This document shows positions 53,176 through 64,000 of a stretch of DNA of 64,000 nucleotides, piece by piece (position 1 is the stretch's first letter; the number at the start of each line of letters is the position of its first letter). The notes below the pieces were generated by a model. The model was not told the DNA's origin, made no database searches, and saw only the letters and a list, made by a program, of their open reading frames with translations. The DNA is from Sphingomonas profundi (GTDB taxonomy: Bacteria; Pseudomonadota; Alphaproteobacteria; Sphingomonadales; Sphingomonadaceae): the NCBI RefSeq assembly GCF_009739515.1, contig NZ_CP046535.1, forward strand, positions 2,108,001 through 2,172,000. Direction: 5' to 3'. The position numbers and the translations under genes were made by a program.

Positions 53176-54887
53176 TTGGCGGCCGCCGCCGTCGCTTCGG
53201 GCATGCCGGGATAGCGGCTGTAGAGGAACTTCTGCTGCGCGATCGTCAGCAGGTTCGATACCGTCCAGTAGAGCTGCAGGCCGGCGGCGAAAGGCGCCAT
53301 GATGAACATGAAGATCCACGGCATGATCGAGAACACCTGCTTCTGCACGTCGTCCATCGGCTGCGGATTGAGCTTGAACTGGAGGTACATGGTGATGCCG
53401 AGCAGGATCGGCAGCACGCCGATGGCGATCATGTGCGGCGGCGTGAACGGCAGCAGGCCGAACAGGTTCACCGGCGTCATCGGATCGGGCGCCGACAGAT
53501 CCTTGATCCACAGCGCGAACGGCTGGTGACGCATCTCGATCGTCAGGATCAGCACCTTGTAGAGCGCGTAGAAGATCGGGATCTGCAGCAGCAGCGGCAG
53601 GCAGCCGGCGACCGGATTGACCTTTTCCTTCTGGTACATCGCCATCATCTCCTGCTGGAGCTTCGGCTTGTCGTCCTTATACTTCTCCTGCAACGCCTTC
53701 ATCTTGGGCTGCAGCACGCGCATCGCCGCCATCGACTTGAACTGCTTCTGCGCGATGGGGAACATCAGGCCGCGCACCAGGCAGGTGAGCAGGATGATGG
53801 CGACGCCGAAATTGCCGGTGACGCGGAACAGCCAGTGCAGCACGTCGAAGATCGGCTTCTCCACGATGCGGAACCAGCCCCAGTCGATCGCCAGCTCGAA
53901 GCGGGAGATGCCGAGCTTGGCCTCGTAGCCGTCGAGCAGGTCCACCTCCTTGGCGCCGGCGAACAGGCGCGAGACGGACGTCACCGTCGCGCCCGGCGCG
54001 ACGATGGCGGGCGCGACGGTGAAGTCGGCCTGATAGGCGCCGCCCGGCGCCGCGCGGAAGCCCGCGTCGATCTGCGCCGCCTGATCGGGGATGATCGCGG
54101 TCAGCCAGTATTTCTCGGTGAAGCCGGCCCAGCCGCCCTTGCCGGTGAAGCGTTCGCCGGCCGGATCCTTGTCCAGATGCTTATAGTCCGGCCCGTAATT
54201 GGCTTTCCCGTCGAACACGCCCATCGGCCCGACATGGTTGGTCATGGTCGACGCATCCTTGGAATGGCCGACGCGCGAGACGAGCGAGTAGGGGCGCACG
54301 GGCACGGCGCCGGTGCCACCGTTGGTCACGCTCTGCGCCACGGTGAACATGTAGTTGGCGTCCACCGACAGGCGGATGGCGAAGCGCTGGCCGGCCGGGT
54401 TCGTCCAGCCGAGCGTCACCGGGCTGCCGGGCGAGAGGCGGGTGCCGCTGGCCTGCCACACCGTCGCCGGGCCGGGCACCGCCACGCCGTCGCCGGACCA
54501 GCCGAAGCCCGCGAAATAGGCGTCGGCCGAACCGGCCGGAGACAGCAGGCGGATCGGCGGCGAGTCCTTGGCGATCGTCTCCTTGTAGGTGGAGAGGACG
54601 AGATCGTCGATCCGCGCGCCTTTCAGGTTGATCGATCCGCGCAGGCGCGGCGTCTCGATCAGCACGCGCGGGCTCTCGGCCAGCACGATCGCGCGGTCGC
54701 GCACGGCGGCGGGCGTGTCCGCCGCCGGATCGGCCGCGGGGTTGGGCACCGCTACCGACTTGCCGTCCACGATCCGCGTCGCCGGCGGATTGGCCGTCGG
54801 GAAGAAGTGGCCGGACAGCAGCGGCCAGCCGAACAGCACCGCCACCACCAGGATGGCGAACAGCACCATGTTGCGCATGTTATCCAC
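53172..54887 (-). CDS. yidC: Membrane protein insertase YidC
   Basis: 571 residues. One N-terminal membrane helix is followed by a large periplasmic domain and the conserved five-helix core: VAIILLTCLVRGLMFPIAQK, MRVLQPKMKALQEKY, NPVAGCLPLLLQIPIFYALY and a final helix pair. The hydrophilic-groove Arg is in the LVRGLM segment. It inserts inner-membrane proteins with or without SecYEG. Confidence 0.97.
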   Translation of the reverse strand: MDNMRNMVLFAILVVAVLFGWPLLSGHFFPTANPPATRIVDGKSVAVPNPAADPAADTPAAVRDRAIVLAESPRVLIETPRLRGSINLKGARIDDLVLSTYKETIAKDSPPIRLLSPAGSADAYFAGFGWSGDGVAVPGPATVWQASGTRLSPGSPVTLGWTNPAGQRFAIRLSVDANYMFTVAQSVTNGGTGAVPVRPYSLVSRVGHSKDASTMTNHVGPMGVFDGKANYGPDYKHLDKDPAGERFTGKGGWAGFTEKYWLTAIIPDQAAQIDAGFRAAPGGAYQADFTVAPAIVAPGATVTSVSRLFAGAKEVDLLDGYEAKLGISRFELAIDWGWFRIVEKPIFDVLHWLFRVTGNFGVAIILLTCLVRGLMFPIAQKQFKSMAAMRVLQPKMKALQEKYKDDKPKLQQEMMAMYQKEKVNPVAGCLPLLLQIPIFYALYKVLILTIEMRHQPFALWIKDLSAPDPMTPVNLFGLLPFTPPHMIAIGVLPILLGITMYLQFKLNPQPMDDVQKQVFSIMPWIFMFIMAPFAAGLQLYWTVSNLLTIAQQKFLYSRYPGMPEATAAAAK

Positions 54888-54934
54888 GAGAAACTCTCCG
54901 CATCATGGCAGTGCCGAAATCAGATATGGCCCGC

Positions 54935-55147
54935 TCACGGGACCGGATCGTAGCCGTGCCCGCCGAACGGATGGCAGCGGCAGATCCGCCGCGTCGCCAG
55001 CCAGCCGCCCCGCAGCGCGCCATAGCGCCTGAGGGCGGTTATCGCATAGGCCGAACAGGAAGGAATGAAGCGGCACGTGGGCGGCAGCAGCGCCGACGGG
55101 CCGAGCTGCCAGCCGCGGGCCAGCAGGATCAGCAGGCGCGCGATCAT
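54935..55147 (-). CDS. yidD: Membrane protein insertion efficiency factor YidD
   Basis: 70 residues. CRFIPSCSAYAITALRRYGA and RICRCHPFGGHGYDPVP are diagnostic. It is a small, amphipathic, membrane-associated protein assisting YidC. Its start overlaps the rnpA stop (ATGA). Confidence 0.96.
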   Translation of the reverse strand: MIARLLILLARGWQLGPSALLPPTCRFIPSCSAYAITALRRYGALRGGWLATRRICRCHPFGGHGYDPVP

Positions 55148-55485
55148 GCGGCCGCCTTCCGCAGCGCCTTGGCAAGCTCCCGCCGCAGCGCGTCATAGTC
55201 GCGTTCGATGCCGCCGTTGCGGCCGATCAGGATGTGATCGGCGCCGGCGACGCCGCCCTGCGGCAGCAGCTCCCGCGCCAATGCCCGCAGCCGCCGCTTC
55301 ATGCGGTTGCGGACGACGGCGTTGCCGATCTTCTTGGTGACGGTGAAGCCCACCCGCATCGCCGCCGAACCGTCGCCCCGCTCGCGCACGAGCAGCACGA
55401 AGCCCGGCATCGCCGCCCGCCGGCCCGTATTGGCGGCGAGGAAATCCGCGCGCCGCCTGATCGTCTCAGGCGCCGAAGGGATCAG
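55144..55485 (-). CDS. rnpA: Ribonuclease P protein component RnpA
   Basis: 113 residues if it begins at the CTG at 55485. The RNR motif [17 protein letters not shown] and FVLLVRERG are conserved. It helps the RNA subunit mature tRNA 5' ends. No in-frame ATG, GTG or TTG lies between the rpmH stop and the conserved [13 protein letters not shown]. The nearest is an ATG at 55623, upstream of rpmH in a different frame. The CTG forms a CTGA overlap with the rpmH stop, similar to the couplings elsewhere in this operon. Confidence 0.9.
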   Translation of the reverse strand: MIPSAPETIRRRADFLAANTGRRAAMPGFVLLVRERGDGSAAMRVGFTVTKKIGNAVVRNRMKRRLRALARELLPQGGVAGADHILIGRNGGIERDYDALRRELAKALRKAAA

Positions 55486-55616
55486 GCGGAGAGCTTGTTC
55501 CGGCCGCGTGCCCGGCGCGCCGCCAGCACCTTGCGGCCACCCACCGTCGCCGAGCGCGAGCGGAAGCCGTGGCGGCGCTTGCGCACGAGATTGCTGGGCT
55601 GAAAGGTCCGCTTCAT
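55482..55616 (-). CDS. rpmH: 50S ribosomal protein L34
   Basis: 44 residues, the exact family length: [18 protein letters not shown] and [18 protein letters not shown]. It is the first gene of the rpmH-rnpA-yidD-yidC-engB operon. Confidence 0.97.
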   Translation of the reverse strand: MKRTFQPSNLVRKRRHGFRSRSATVGGRKVLAARRARGRNKLSA

Positions 55617-55704
55617 CGCTCATCCCCGAATACTGCAAACAGAAATGGGCCGCCAAAGAGGCAGCCGTCATGTGCGGTGCGGATAGGCAAGGCGGGCGGC
55701 GGAG

Positions 55705-56013
55705 TCAATCGCAAGCTGCGCCGGCCAGCCTGTCGCGCGCTACCCGCCGCCGCGCGCTGGCCCGGCGCAGGCCCCAGTCCACCCACGCGCCGGTGCCCGG
55801 CCAGCGGCGCTTGAACAGCACGTAGCGGCGCTTGGCCCAGCGCGAATTCTTCAGCATCAGGCCGAATCCCAGCGCGAACGTCATCGTGCCGCCCGGCCCC
55901 GGCAGCAGCGCCACCGGCGGCGTGACGATGACGAGGAGGCAGCCGAGGCAGAACCACACGCGCCGCATCACCGGCTTGGCGCGCGTCGGCGGTGGCAGGG
56001 CAGCGGCTGTCAT
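55705..56013 (-). CDS. PGPGW-type transmembrane protein
   Basis: 102 residues. Two hydrophobic segments surround VALLPGPGGTMTFALGFG, the family motif with the final Trp replaced. Function unknown. The Arg-rich C-terminus is probably cytoplasmic. It lies 88 bp upstream of rpmH on the same strand and is divergent from comM. Confidence 0.8.
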   Translation of the reverse strand: MTAAALPPPTRAKPVMRRVWFCLGCLLVIVTPPVALLPGPGGTMTFALGFGLMLKNSRWAKRRYVLFKRRWPGTGAWVDWGLRRASARRRVARDRLAGAACD

Positions 56014-56105
56014 CGCCGGTCGAGATGGCGATCCGGCGGGCCTCGCGCAACCTTGCGCCGCGCGACGATCCCCTTCATGCCACCGCCACGAAGGCAGGGG
56101 GATCG

Positions 56106-57614
56106 ATGGTCGCGCACGTCTCGACGGTAGCGTTTCTGGGCCTGGAGGCGCGGCCCGTGGAGGTGCAGGTGCATGTGGCGCCGGGGGTGCCGGCCTTCGC
56201 CGTCGTCGGCCTCGGCGACAAGGCCGTCTCGGAAAGCCGGGAGCGGGTACGGGCCGCCCTCTCCGCGATCGGCCTGGCGCTGCCGCCCAAGCGGATCACC
56301 GTCAACCTCTCGCCGGCGGATCTGCCGAAGGAGGGATCGCACTACGACCTGCCGATCGCGCTCGGCCTGCTGGGCGCGATGGACGTGATCGATGCCGAGA
56401 CGCTCGCCGCCTATGTGGTGCTGGGCGAGCTCAGCCTGGACGGGCGGATCGGCGCGGCGCCCGGCGTGCTGCTGGCGGCGCTGCACGCGGCGGAGCGCGA
56501 CCTCGGCCTCATCTGCCCGGCGGCGCAGGGGCCGGAGGCGGCCTGGGCCGGCACGATCGAGGTGATCGCGGCGCCGGATCTGCTGACCCTGCTGGAGCAT
56601 CTGAAAGGGCGCGGCCAGATCGCCCCGCCCGAGCCCGGCGAGGCGGACCTGCGCGCCGCCGGCCCCGATCTCCGGCAGGTGAAGGGTCAAGAGACCGCCC
56701 GCCGCGCGCTGGAGATCGCGGCGGCCGGCGGGCACAATCTGGTGATGGTCGGCCCGCCCGGCGCCGGCAAGTCGCTGATGGCCGCCTGCCTGCCCGGCAT
56801 CCTGCCCGATCTCACGGCGGCGGAGGCGCTGGAGGTCTCGATGGTGGCGTCCGTCGCCGGTGAGCTGCGCGCGGGCCGGCTGGTGCGGCAGCGGCCCTAT
56901 CGCAGCCCGCACCACAGCGCCTCGATGGCGGCGCTGGTCGGCGGCGGCAACAAGGCGCGGCCCGGCGAGGTGAGCCTCGCCCATCTCGGCGTGCTGTTCC
57001 TGGACGAGTTGCCGGAGTTCCAGCGCACCGTGCTCGATTCGCTGCGGCAGCCGCTGGAGGTGGGCACGGTGTCGGTGGCGCGGGCGTCGGCGCACGTCAC
57101 CTATCCGGCGCGGGTGCAGCTGGTGGCGGCGATGAACCCGTGCCGCTGCGGCCATCTCGGCGATCCGGCGCTGGCCTGCGCCCGTGCGCCGAAATGCGCG
57201 GCCGACTATCAGGCCAAGGTCTCCGGCCCGCTGCTCGACCGGATCGACCTGCATGTCGAGGTGCAGGCCGTCTCCGCCGCCGACCTGATCCTGCCGCAGC
57301 CGGCGGAAGGCTCGCGCGAGGTGGCGGCGCGGGTGGCGGCGGCGCGCGCGATCCAGACGGCGCGCTACGCCAACGAGCCGGCGCGGACCAACGCCGAGGC
57401 AGACGGGCCGCTGCTCGACGCCGTCGCTACGCCGGACGAGGCCGGCCGCGCGCTGCTGGCCCAGGCGGCCGAGGCGATGCGGCTGACGGCTCGCGGCTAC
57501 CACCGCGTCCTCCGCGTCGCCCGCACCATCGCCGATCTGGCCGGAACCGACGCGATCGGCCGAACGCACGTGGCCGAGGCCCTCAGCTATCGCCGCCGCC
57601 CGCCGGTGAGCTGA
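56106..57614 (+). CDS. comM: YifB/ComM-family Mg-chelatase-like AAA+ ATPase
   Basis: 502 residues. A Lon-type ChlI domain (residues 1-~175) precedes the AAA+ core: VKGQETARRALEIAA, Walker A MVGPPGAGKSLMA and Walker B VLFLDELPEF. A Cys cluster (MNPCRCGHLG, CARAPKCA) and the C-terminal helical lid follow. In Vibrio ComM is a branch-migration helicase that helps natural transformation. The link to uptake of GTA-delivered DNA is suggestive only. Confidence 0.93.
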   Translation: MVAHVSTVAFLGLEARPVEVQVHVAPGVPAFAVVGLGDKAVSESRERVRAALSAIGLALPPKRITVNLSPADLPKEGSHYDLPIALGLLGAMDVIDAETLAAYVVLGELSLDGRIGAAPGVLLAALHAAERDLGLICPAAQGPEAAWAGTIEVIAAPDLLTLLEHLKGRGQIAPPEPGEADLRAAGPDLRQVKGQETARRALEIAAAGGHNLVMVGPPGAGKSLMAACLPGILPDLTAAEALEVSMVASVAGELRAGRLVRQRPYRSPHHSASMAALVGGGNKARPGEVSLAHLGVLFLDELPEFQRTVLDSLRQPLEVGTVSVARASAHVTYPARVQLVAAMNPCRCGHLGDPALACARAPKCAADYQAKVSGPLLDRIDLHVEVQAVSAADLILPQPAEGSREVAARVAAARAIQTARYANEPARTNAEADGPLLDAVATPDEAGRALLAQAAEAMRLTARGYHRVLRVARTIADLAGTDAIGRTHVAEALSYRRRPPVS

Positions 57615-57701
57615 GCGGCTACCGATGCTCGATCACCATCGTGGCCCATCACCTGAGTGCGCCCGGCCACCTGTCGCGCGCGCCGGCGTCCCGAACCCGC
57701 C

Positions 57702-58493
57702 TCAGCCCGGCGAGGCGGCGCTGCCGGCGAGCAGTCCGCCGTCGATGGTGAACTCCGCGCCCGTCACGTAGCCGGCCTCGTCCGAGGCGAGGTACACCGT
57801 CATCGCCGCCACCTCCTCCGGCGTGCCGAACCGCTTCAGCGGCGTGTCGGCGACCAGGGCGTCCATGCGGCTCGCGCGGTCGGCGCCGTCGCCCAGCATC
57901 GGCTCCCAGATCGGCGTCAGGATCGCGGCCGGGTGGATCGAGTTGCAGCGGATCGCCAGCCCCTCCTGCGCGCACCACAATGCCACGCTCTTGCTGTGGT
58001 TGCGCACCGCCGCCTTGGACGAGGCATAGGCCGCCGCACCCGCTATGCCGACGAGGCCGGAGCGCGAGGAGATGTTGACGATCGCGCCCCTGCCCGCCGG
58101 CCGCATCGCGCGGATGGCGGCGCGGCAGCCCAGGAACACGCCGTCCAGGTTCGTCGCGTGCACCGCCCGCCAGTCGGCCAGCGCGGCATGCTCGGGGTCG
58201 TGCGGCACGGCGCCGCCTTCGAAGCCGGTGATCCCGGCATTGTTGACCATTATGTCCAACCGCCCGTCGCGCGCCTGCACCGCCGCGATCGCCGCGTCCC
58301 ACTCCGCCTCCTCGCGCACGTCGAGCCGCAGGAAGCGGGCGTCCGGCCCCAGATCCCGCGCCATCCCTGCCGCATCGACGATGTCGGTCAGCCACACCCT
58401 CGCGCCCTCGGCGATGAAGGCGCGGGCGATGGCGGCGCCCATGCCACGCGCGGCGCCGGTCACGATGGCGGTCTTTCCGGTCAGGCGTTCCAT
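57702..58493 (-). CDS. SDR family NAD(P)-dependent oxidoreductase
   Basis: 263 residues. Cofactor motif [12 protein letters not shown], the NNAGI motif, catalytic Ser in VNISSRSG, and Tyr/Lys in [10 protein letters not shown]-terminal end [15 protein letters not shown] is typical of classical SDRs. An Asp in LTDIVD suggests NAD preference. Substrate not deducible; it is divergent from the polysaccharide locus. Confidence 0.92.
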   Translation of the reverse strand: MERLTGKTAIVTGAARGMGAAIARAFIAEGARVWLTDIVDAAGMARDLGPDARFLRLDVREEAEWDAAIAAVQARDGRLDIMVNNAGITGFEGGAVPHDPEHAALADWRAVHATNLDGVFLGCRAAIRAMRPAGRGAIVNISSRSGLVGIAGAAAYASSKAAVRNHSKSVALWCAQEGLAIRCNSIHPAAILTPIWEPMLGDGADRASRMDALVADTPLKRFGTPEEVAAMTVYLASDEAGYVTGAEFTIDGGLLAGSAASPG

Positions 58494-58637
58494 CTGGCTC
58501 CCACTCCTTCTCACGGCACGAGAATGGCTGCGATGTGGATCGGTATCGATCGGAAGGCGAGCCCGGTCGATACCGTATGCGACGGCACGAACGCACCGCC
58601 TCGTGAAGCACATGCCCGGTTCGGGCGTTGCAAAGGC

Positions 58638-59837
58638 ATGCAGACCGTCCTCCCGCTCTCCGCCATTCCCTCCATCGTCGTCATTGGCGACCGCGTCGAT
58701 CCCGCCGCCCATGGGGTCGACGGCCCCGGCGAAGCGCCATGGCCCGCCTTCGCCACCGACGCGGAAAGGCGCGATCTCGTGGTGGAGGGCGGCTATCTCG
58801 AACGCCTGCCGCTCGCCTGCATCAAGGCCGGCCTCGTCGATCATGCGGAGATCTGGCATCATCATCACGGCGGCACGGGCAGCTTCCACCGCGCCGGGCC
58901 GCTGCTCGCCTATCGCGGCCTGCCGCTGGACGCGCCCTCCCCGCCATTCGCCTCGCAGGCGATGATCCGCCACTTCGCCGCGCACGGCGCGCCGCACATC
59001 CTGGTGGTACTCGGCCTCGGCGTGGACGAGGATGTGCTGCGCGCCTGCGGCCGGAGCGTGATCCTCTACAATTCCATCGATGCGCCGGCGCTCCGCGTGC
59101 CGCCGGCGGTTAGCGGGCTGTGCGACATCGTCCTCACCGGCGCGCAGTGGCAGTCGGACGAGGTGACGGCCCGCCATCCCGGCAAGGCCACCCTCATCCT
59201 GCCGATCGGGCCGGAGTTCGCCGCGCCGCAGATGTTCCGCCCGCTCGGCGGGCCGAAAGACTATGACCTGATCTATGTAGCGGCGGCGCAGCCCTACAAG
59301 TGCCATGACCTGCTCTTCGACGCGCTCGAACGGCTGCCGCGCGATCTGCGCGCGCTGTGTCTGTTCGGCTATGGCGAGATGGGCGATGCGTTGAGGGACA
59401 GGGCGGCGCGGCAGGGCTTGCCGGTGGAGTGCATCGGCCCGCCCGGCGTGCCGTTCGACGAGGTGAACCGCCTGATGAACCGCGCCCGCTTCGGCGTGGT
59501 GTGCGGGCGGGACGATGGCGCGCCGGCGATCCTCACCGAATATATGCTGGCCGGCCTGCCGGTGCTCGCCAATGCGGAGCTTGCCTGCGGTTCGCAATAT
59601 ATCCTGCCGGAAACCGGGCGCCTCGCCGCGCCGCAGGATTTCGCCGCGGCGATCATGGCGATGCGTGCCGACCACGGCGGTTTCTCCCCGCGCGAGGCGG
59701 TGCTGGCGCGCTGGACGTGGCAGCACAGCATCGCCAGGCTCGCGCCCGTGATCGCCGCCGCCGCTGCGGCGAAACGCGCGGAAATGCGGGGGAAACAATC
59801 TTCGGCGCGCGAGTTGAACGAAATCTCGGAATGTTAG
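58638..59837 (+). CDS. Glycosyltransferase (GT-B type)
   Basis: 399 residues from the ATG at 58638. The C-terminal nucleotide-sugar half has [30 protein letters not shown] and [20 protein letters not shown], the acidic donor-binding pattern. Acceptor and donor are unknown. It begins a co-oriented surface-polysaccharide group; the next gene starts 8 bp after its stop. Confidence 0.85.
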   Translation: MQTVLPLSAIPSIVVIGDRVDPAAHGVDGPGEAPWPAFATDAERRDLVVEGGYLERLPLACIKAGLVDHAEIWHHHHGGTGSFHRAGPLLAYRGLPLDAPSPPFASQAMIRHFAAHGAPHILVVLGLGVDEDVLRACGRSVILYNSIDAPALRVPPAVSGLCDIVLTGAQWQSDEVTARHPGKATLILPIGPEFAAPQMFRPLGGPKDYDLIYVAAAQPYKCHDLLFDALERLPRDLRALCLFGYGEMGDALRDRAARQGLPVECIGPPGVPFDEVNRLMNRARFGVVCGRDDGAPAILTEYMLAGLPVLANAELACGSQYILPETGRLAAPQDFAAAIMAMRADHGGFSPREAVLARWTWQHSIARLAPVIAAAAAAKRAEMRGKQSSARELNEISEC

Positions 59838-59845
59838 GAGCTGCC

Positions 59846-62187
<2,342 letters not shown>

Positions 62188-62191
<4 letters not shown>

Positions 62192-64000
62192 CGGGCACGA
62201 AGCGGCGGGTTCACCTCGTCACCGAAAGCCCGGCGCCCTCCGGCGTCGGCGCCCACATGCTCACCCTGGCCGCCGGCCTCGCCGATGGGAACGAGGTCGT
62301 GATCGGCGCGCCGCGCGGCACCGATCTGCTGGCGCGGGCGGCGGCGGCGGGTTTCGCCGTCAAGGTGGTCGATCCCGCCGATCCGGCCGATCTGCATCGC
62401 TGGTTTGCCCGTACCCGCCCGGCGATAGTTCACGTCCATGCCGGCATCGGCTGGGAAGGCCACGCCACGGCCGAGGCCGCGAAGGCGGCCGGCGCCAGCG
62501 TGATCCGCACGGAGCATCTGCCCTATCTCCTCACCGATCCCGGCCAGCGCGCCGCGCACGCGGCCGGGTTGCGATCGGTCGATCGGCTGATCGGCGTCTC
62601 GCAGGCGGTGGCGGACAGCCATGCCGGCCTGTCGCCGCCGATCGTCGCCATCGCCAACGGCATCGTCCCGCGCCAGCCCTCGCGCGATCGTGCCGACTTG
62701 CGTGGCCTGTGGGGTCTCGGCGACGCGCCGGTGCTGCTGATGGCGGCACGCTTCGCCGAGCAGAAGGGCCATGCGCTGCTGCTCGATGCGCTGCCGCACG
62801 TCCGGGCGGCGTTGCCGGACGCGATCGTGCTGCTGGCGGGCGACGGGCCGCTGCTGTGGCCCGTCGCCCGCTCGATCGCGACGCGCGGGCTGGCCGGAGC
62901 GGTGCGGCTGCTGGGCGCGCGCGGCGATCTGCCGGATCTGATGGCGGCGGCCGACCTGCTGCTGCTCCCCTCCCGCTTCGAGGGCCTGTCGCTGGTCGCG
63001 CTGGAGGCGATGGCCGCCGGGCTGCCGATCGTCGCCAGCGACGCGCCGGGCAATACCGAGCTGCTGGAGCATGGCGACAGCGGCTGGTTGACTCCGGCCA
63101 GCGACGCGCGGCAGCTCGCCGCCACGATCGTCGACGCGCTCTCCGATCGCGCTCGGCTCACCGCCGTCGCGCAGGCCGCGCGCCGCCGCCGGGCCGAACG
63201 CTTCGATGCGCCGCGCATGATCGAACAGACCGCCGCCCTCTACGACGAGGCGACCCATGACAGGAGAGACGACGCCGTGACACGAACGAGGATCGGCTTC
63301 GTCGGCGCGGGTGGCATCGCCCATCGCCACTTCGGCGTGCTTGAGCAGTTCGAGGATGTCGAGATCGTCGCCGTCGCCGACGTCGATCACGCCCGCGCGG
63401 CGGAGGCGGCCGCCCGCTTCGGCGCGCGCGCCTTCACCGATGTGGAGGAGATGCTGGACGCCGCCGCGCCGGACGCGCTCTACATCTGCGTGCCGCCCTT
63501 CGCCCATGGCCCGGCCGAACGCGCCGCCATCGCCCGCAACCTGCCCTTCTTCGTCGAGAAGCCGGTCGCGCTGGACCTCGCAACGGCCGAGGCGATCGCC
63601 GATGCGGTGGCCCGGGCCGGCCTCGTCACCGCGGTCGGCTATCACTGGCGCTACCTTGACACGGTGGACGAGGTGCGCGGCATCCTGGCGCACACTCCGG
63701 CGCGGCTGCTCTCCGGCTACTGGCTCGATTCCACCCCGCCGCCGGTCTGGTGGTGGCATGAGGATCAGTCCGGCGGGCAGATGGTGGAGCAGACCACCCA
63801 CCTGCTCGATCTCGCCCGCTATCTGGTCGGCGACGTGACGCGGGCCTACGGGCTCGCCGGCCACACCGGGCGGGACGCCTTTCCGGGGCTCGACGTGCCG
63901 ACCGTCTCCACCGCCAGCCTGCTGTTCGAGAACGGGGCGATCGCGAACTTTGCCTCCACCTGCCTGCTGAACTGGAACCACCGCGTCGCCCTGCACCTGT
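62188..64000 (+). CDS. Glycosyltransferase GT4 fused in frame to Gfo/Idh/MocA oxidoreductase (partial)
   Basis: 604 codons from a GTG, open to the window edge. Residues 1-~360 are a GT4 transferase with AGGDGP-like LLAGDGPLLWP and the E-x7-E motif FEGLSLVALEAMAAGLP. With no stop codon, residues ~368 on are a Gfo/Idh/MocA oxidoreductase: RIGFVGAGGIAHRHFG, FFVEKPVALD (EKP) and AVGYHWRY. A GTG at 63277 with AGGAGA upstream could start the oxidoreductase separately as well. The C-terminus is outside the window. Confidence 0.85.

Overview
This window looks like the chromosome of a sphingomonad alphaproteobacterium (Sphingomonas or a close relative). It is GC-rich and gene-dense. It carries the alphaproteobacterial cell-cycle regulator gene sciP, a PHA storage gene set (phasin, PhaC, PhaZ), DUF2793 and DUF6456 proteins, and an RcGTA-like gene transfer agent (GTA) cluster. 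The family assignments come from reading protein motifs; no search was run.

Layout. 1-230: end of a Cys/Met-metabolism PLP enzyme. 249-2818: an EAL-CBS-GGDEF cyclic-di-GMP protein and a HAD phosphatase. 2979-6538: a four-gene Mla-type lipid transport operon (STAS-permease, ATPase, MCE protein, lipoprotein). 6552-9715: mnmA, sciP, a GlsB-type membrane protein and a SIMPL protein. 9907-15935: an RND efflux adaptor/pump pair, a DUF445 protein and a small secreted basic protein. 15980-20747: murA, clpS, phasin and phaC. 20871-28900: an aminotransferase, DUF2721, a PNPOx-like stress protein, a dipeptide epimerase, a secreted TPR-like protein, phaZ and an ABC exporter. 29342-30433: an OmpA-family porin behind a strong terminator.

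30634-45594 is a complete GTA structural cluster, all on the minus strand: terminase, portal, protease, capsid, connectors, tail tube, tape measure, baseplate and a DUF2793 protein. There is no integrase, replication or lysogeny gene. Directly upstream are a DUF6456 gene and a divergent XRE-family regulator. The most interesting reading of the window is that these form a local control module. A sigma70-like promoter precedes gp1, a terminator-like hairpin lies in the gp1 leader, a second terminator follows the capsid gene, and a 13-bp motif (one mismatch) occurs both at the GTA promoter and in the DUF6456/XRE divergent region. This arrangement would fit activation plus antitermination, as described for the Caulobacter GTA.

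47305-58493: a winged-helix protein, tRNA-Val(TAC), a thioredoxin/TPR co-chaperone with a Lon-N-domain protein and a Trm112-like protein, dapE, a GST, a low-GC lipoprotein islet between 12-bp direct repeats, the conserved rpmH-rnpA-yidD-yidC-engB operon (rnpA has no ATG/GTG/TTG start after rpmH), a PGPGW membrane protein, comM and an SDR. 58638-64000: the start of a surface-polysaccharide locus with a glycosyltransferase, a glycosyltransferase/UDP-galactopyranose mutase fusion, and an uninterrupted GT4-Gfo/Idh/MocA reading frame that runs off the window.
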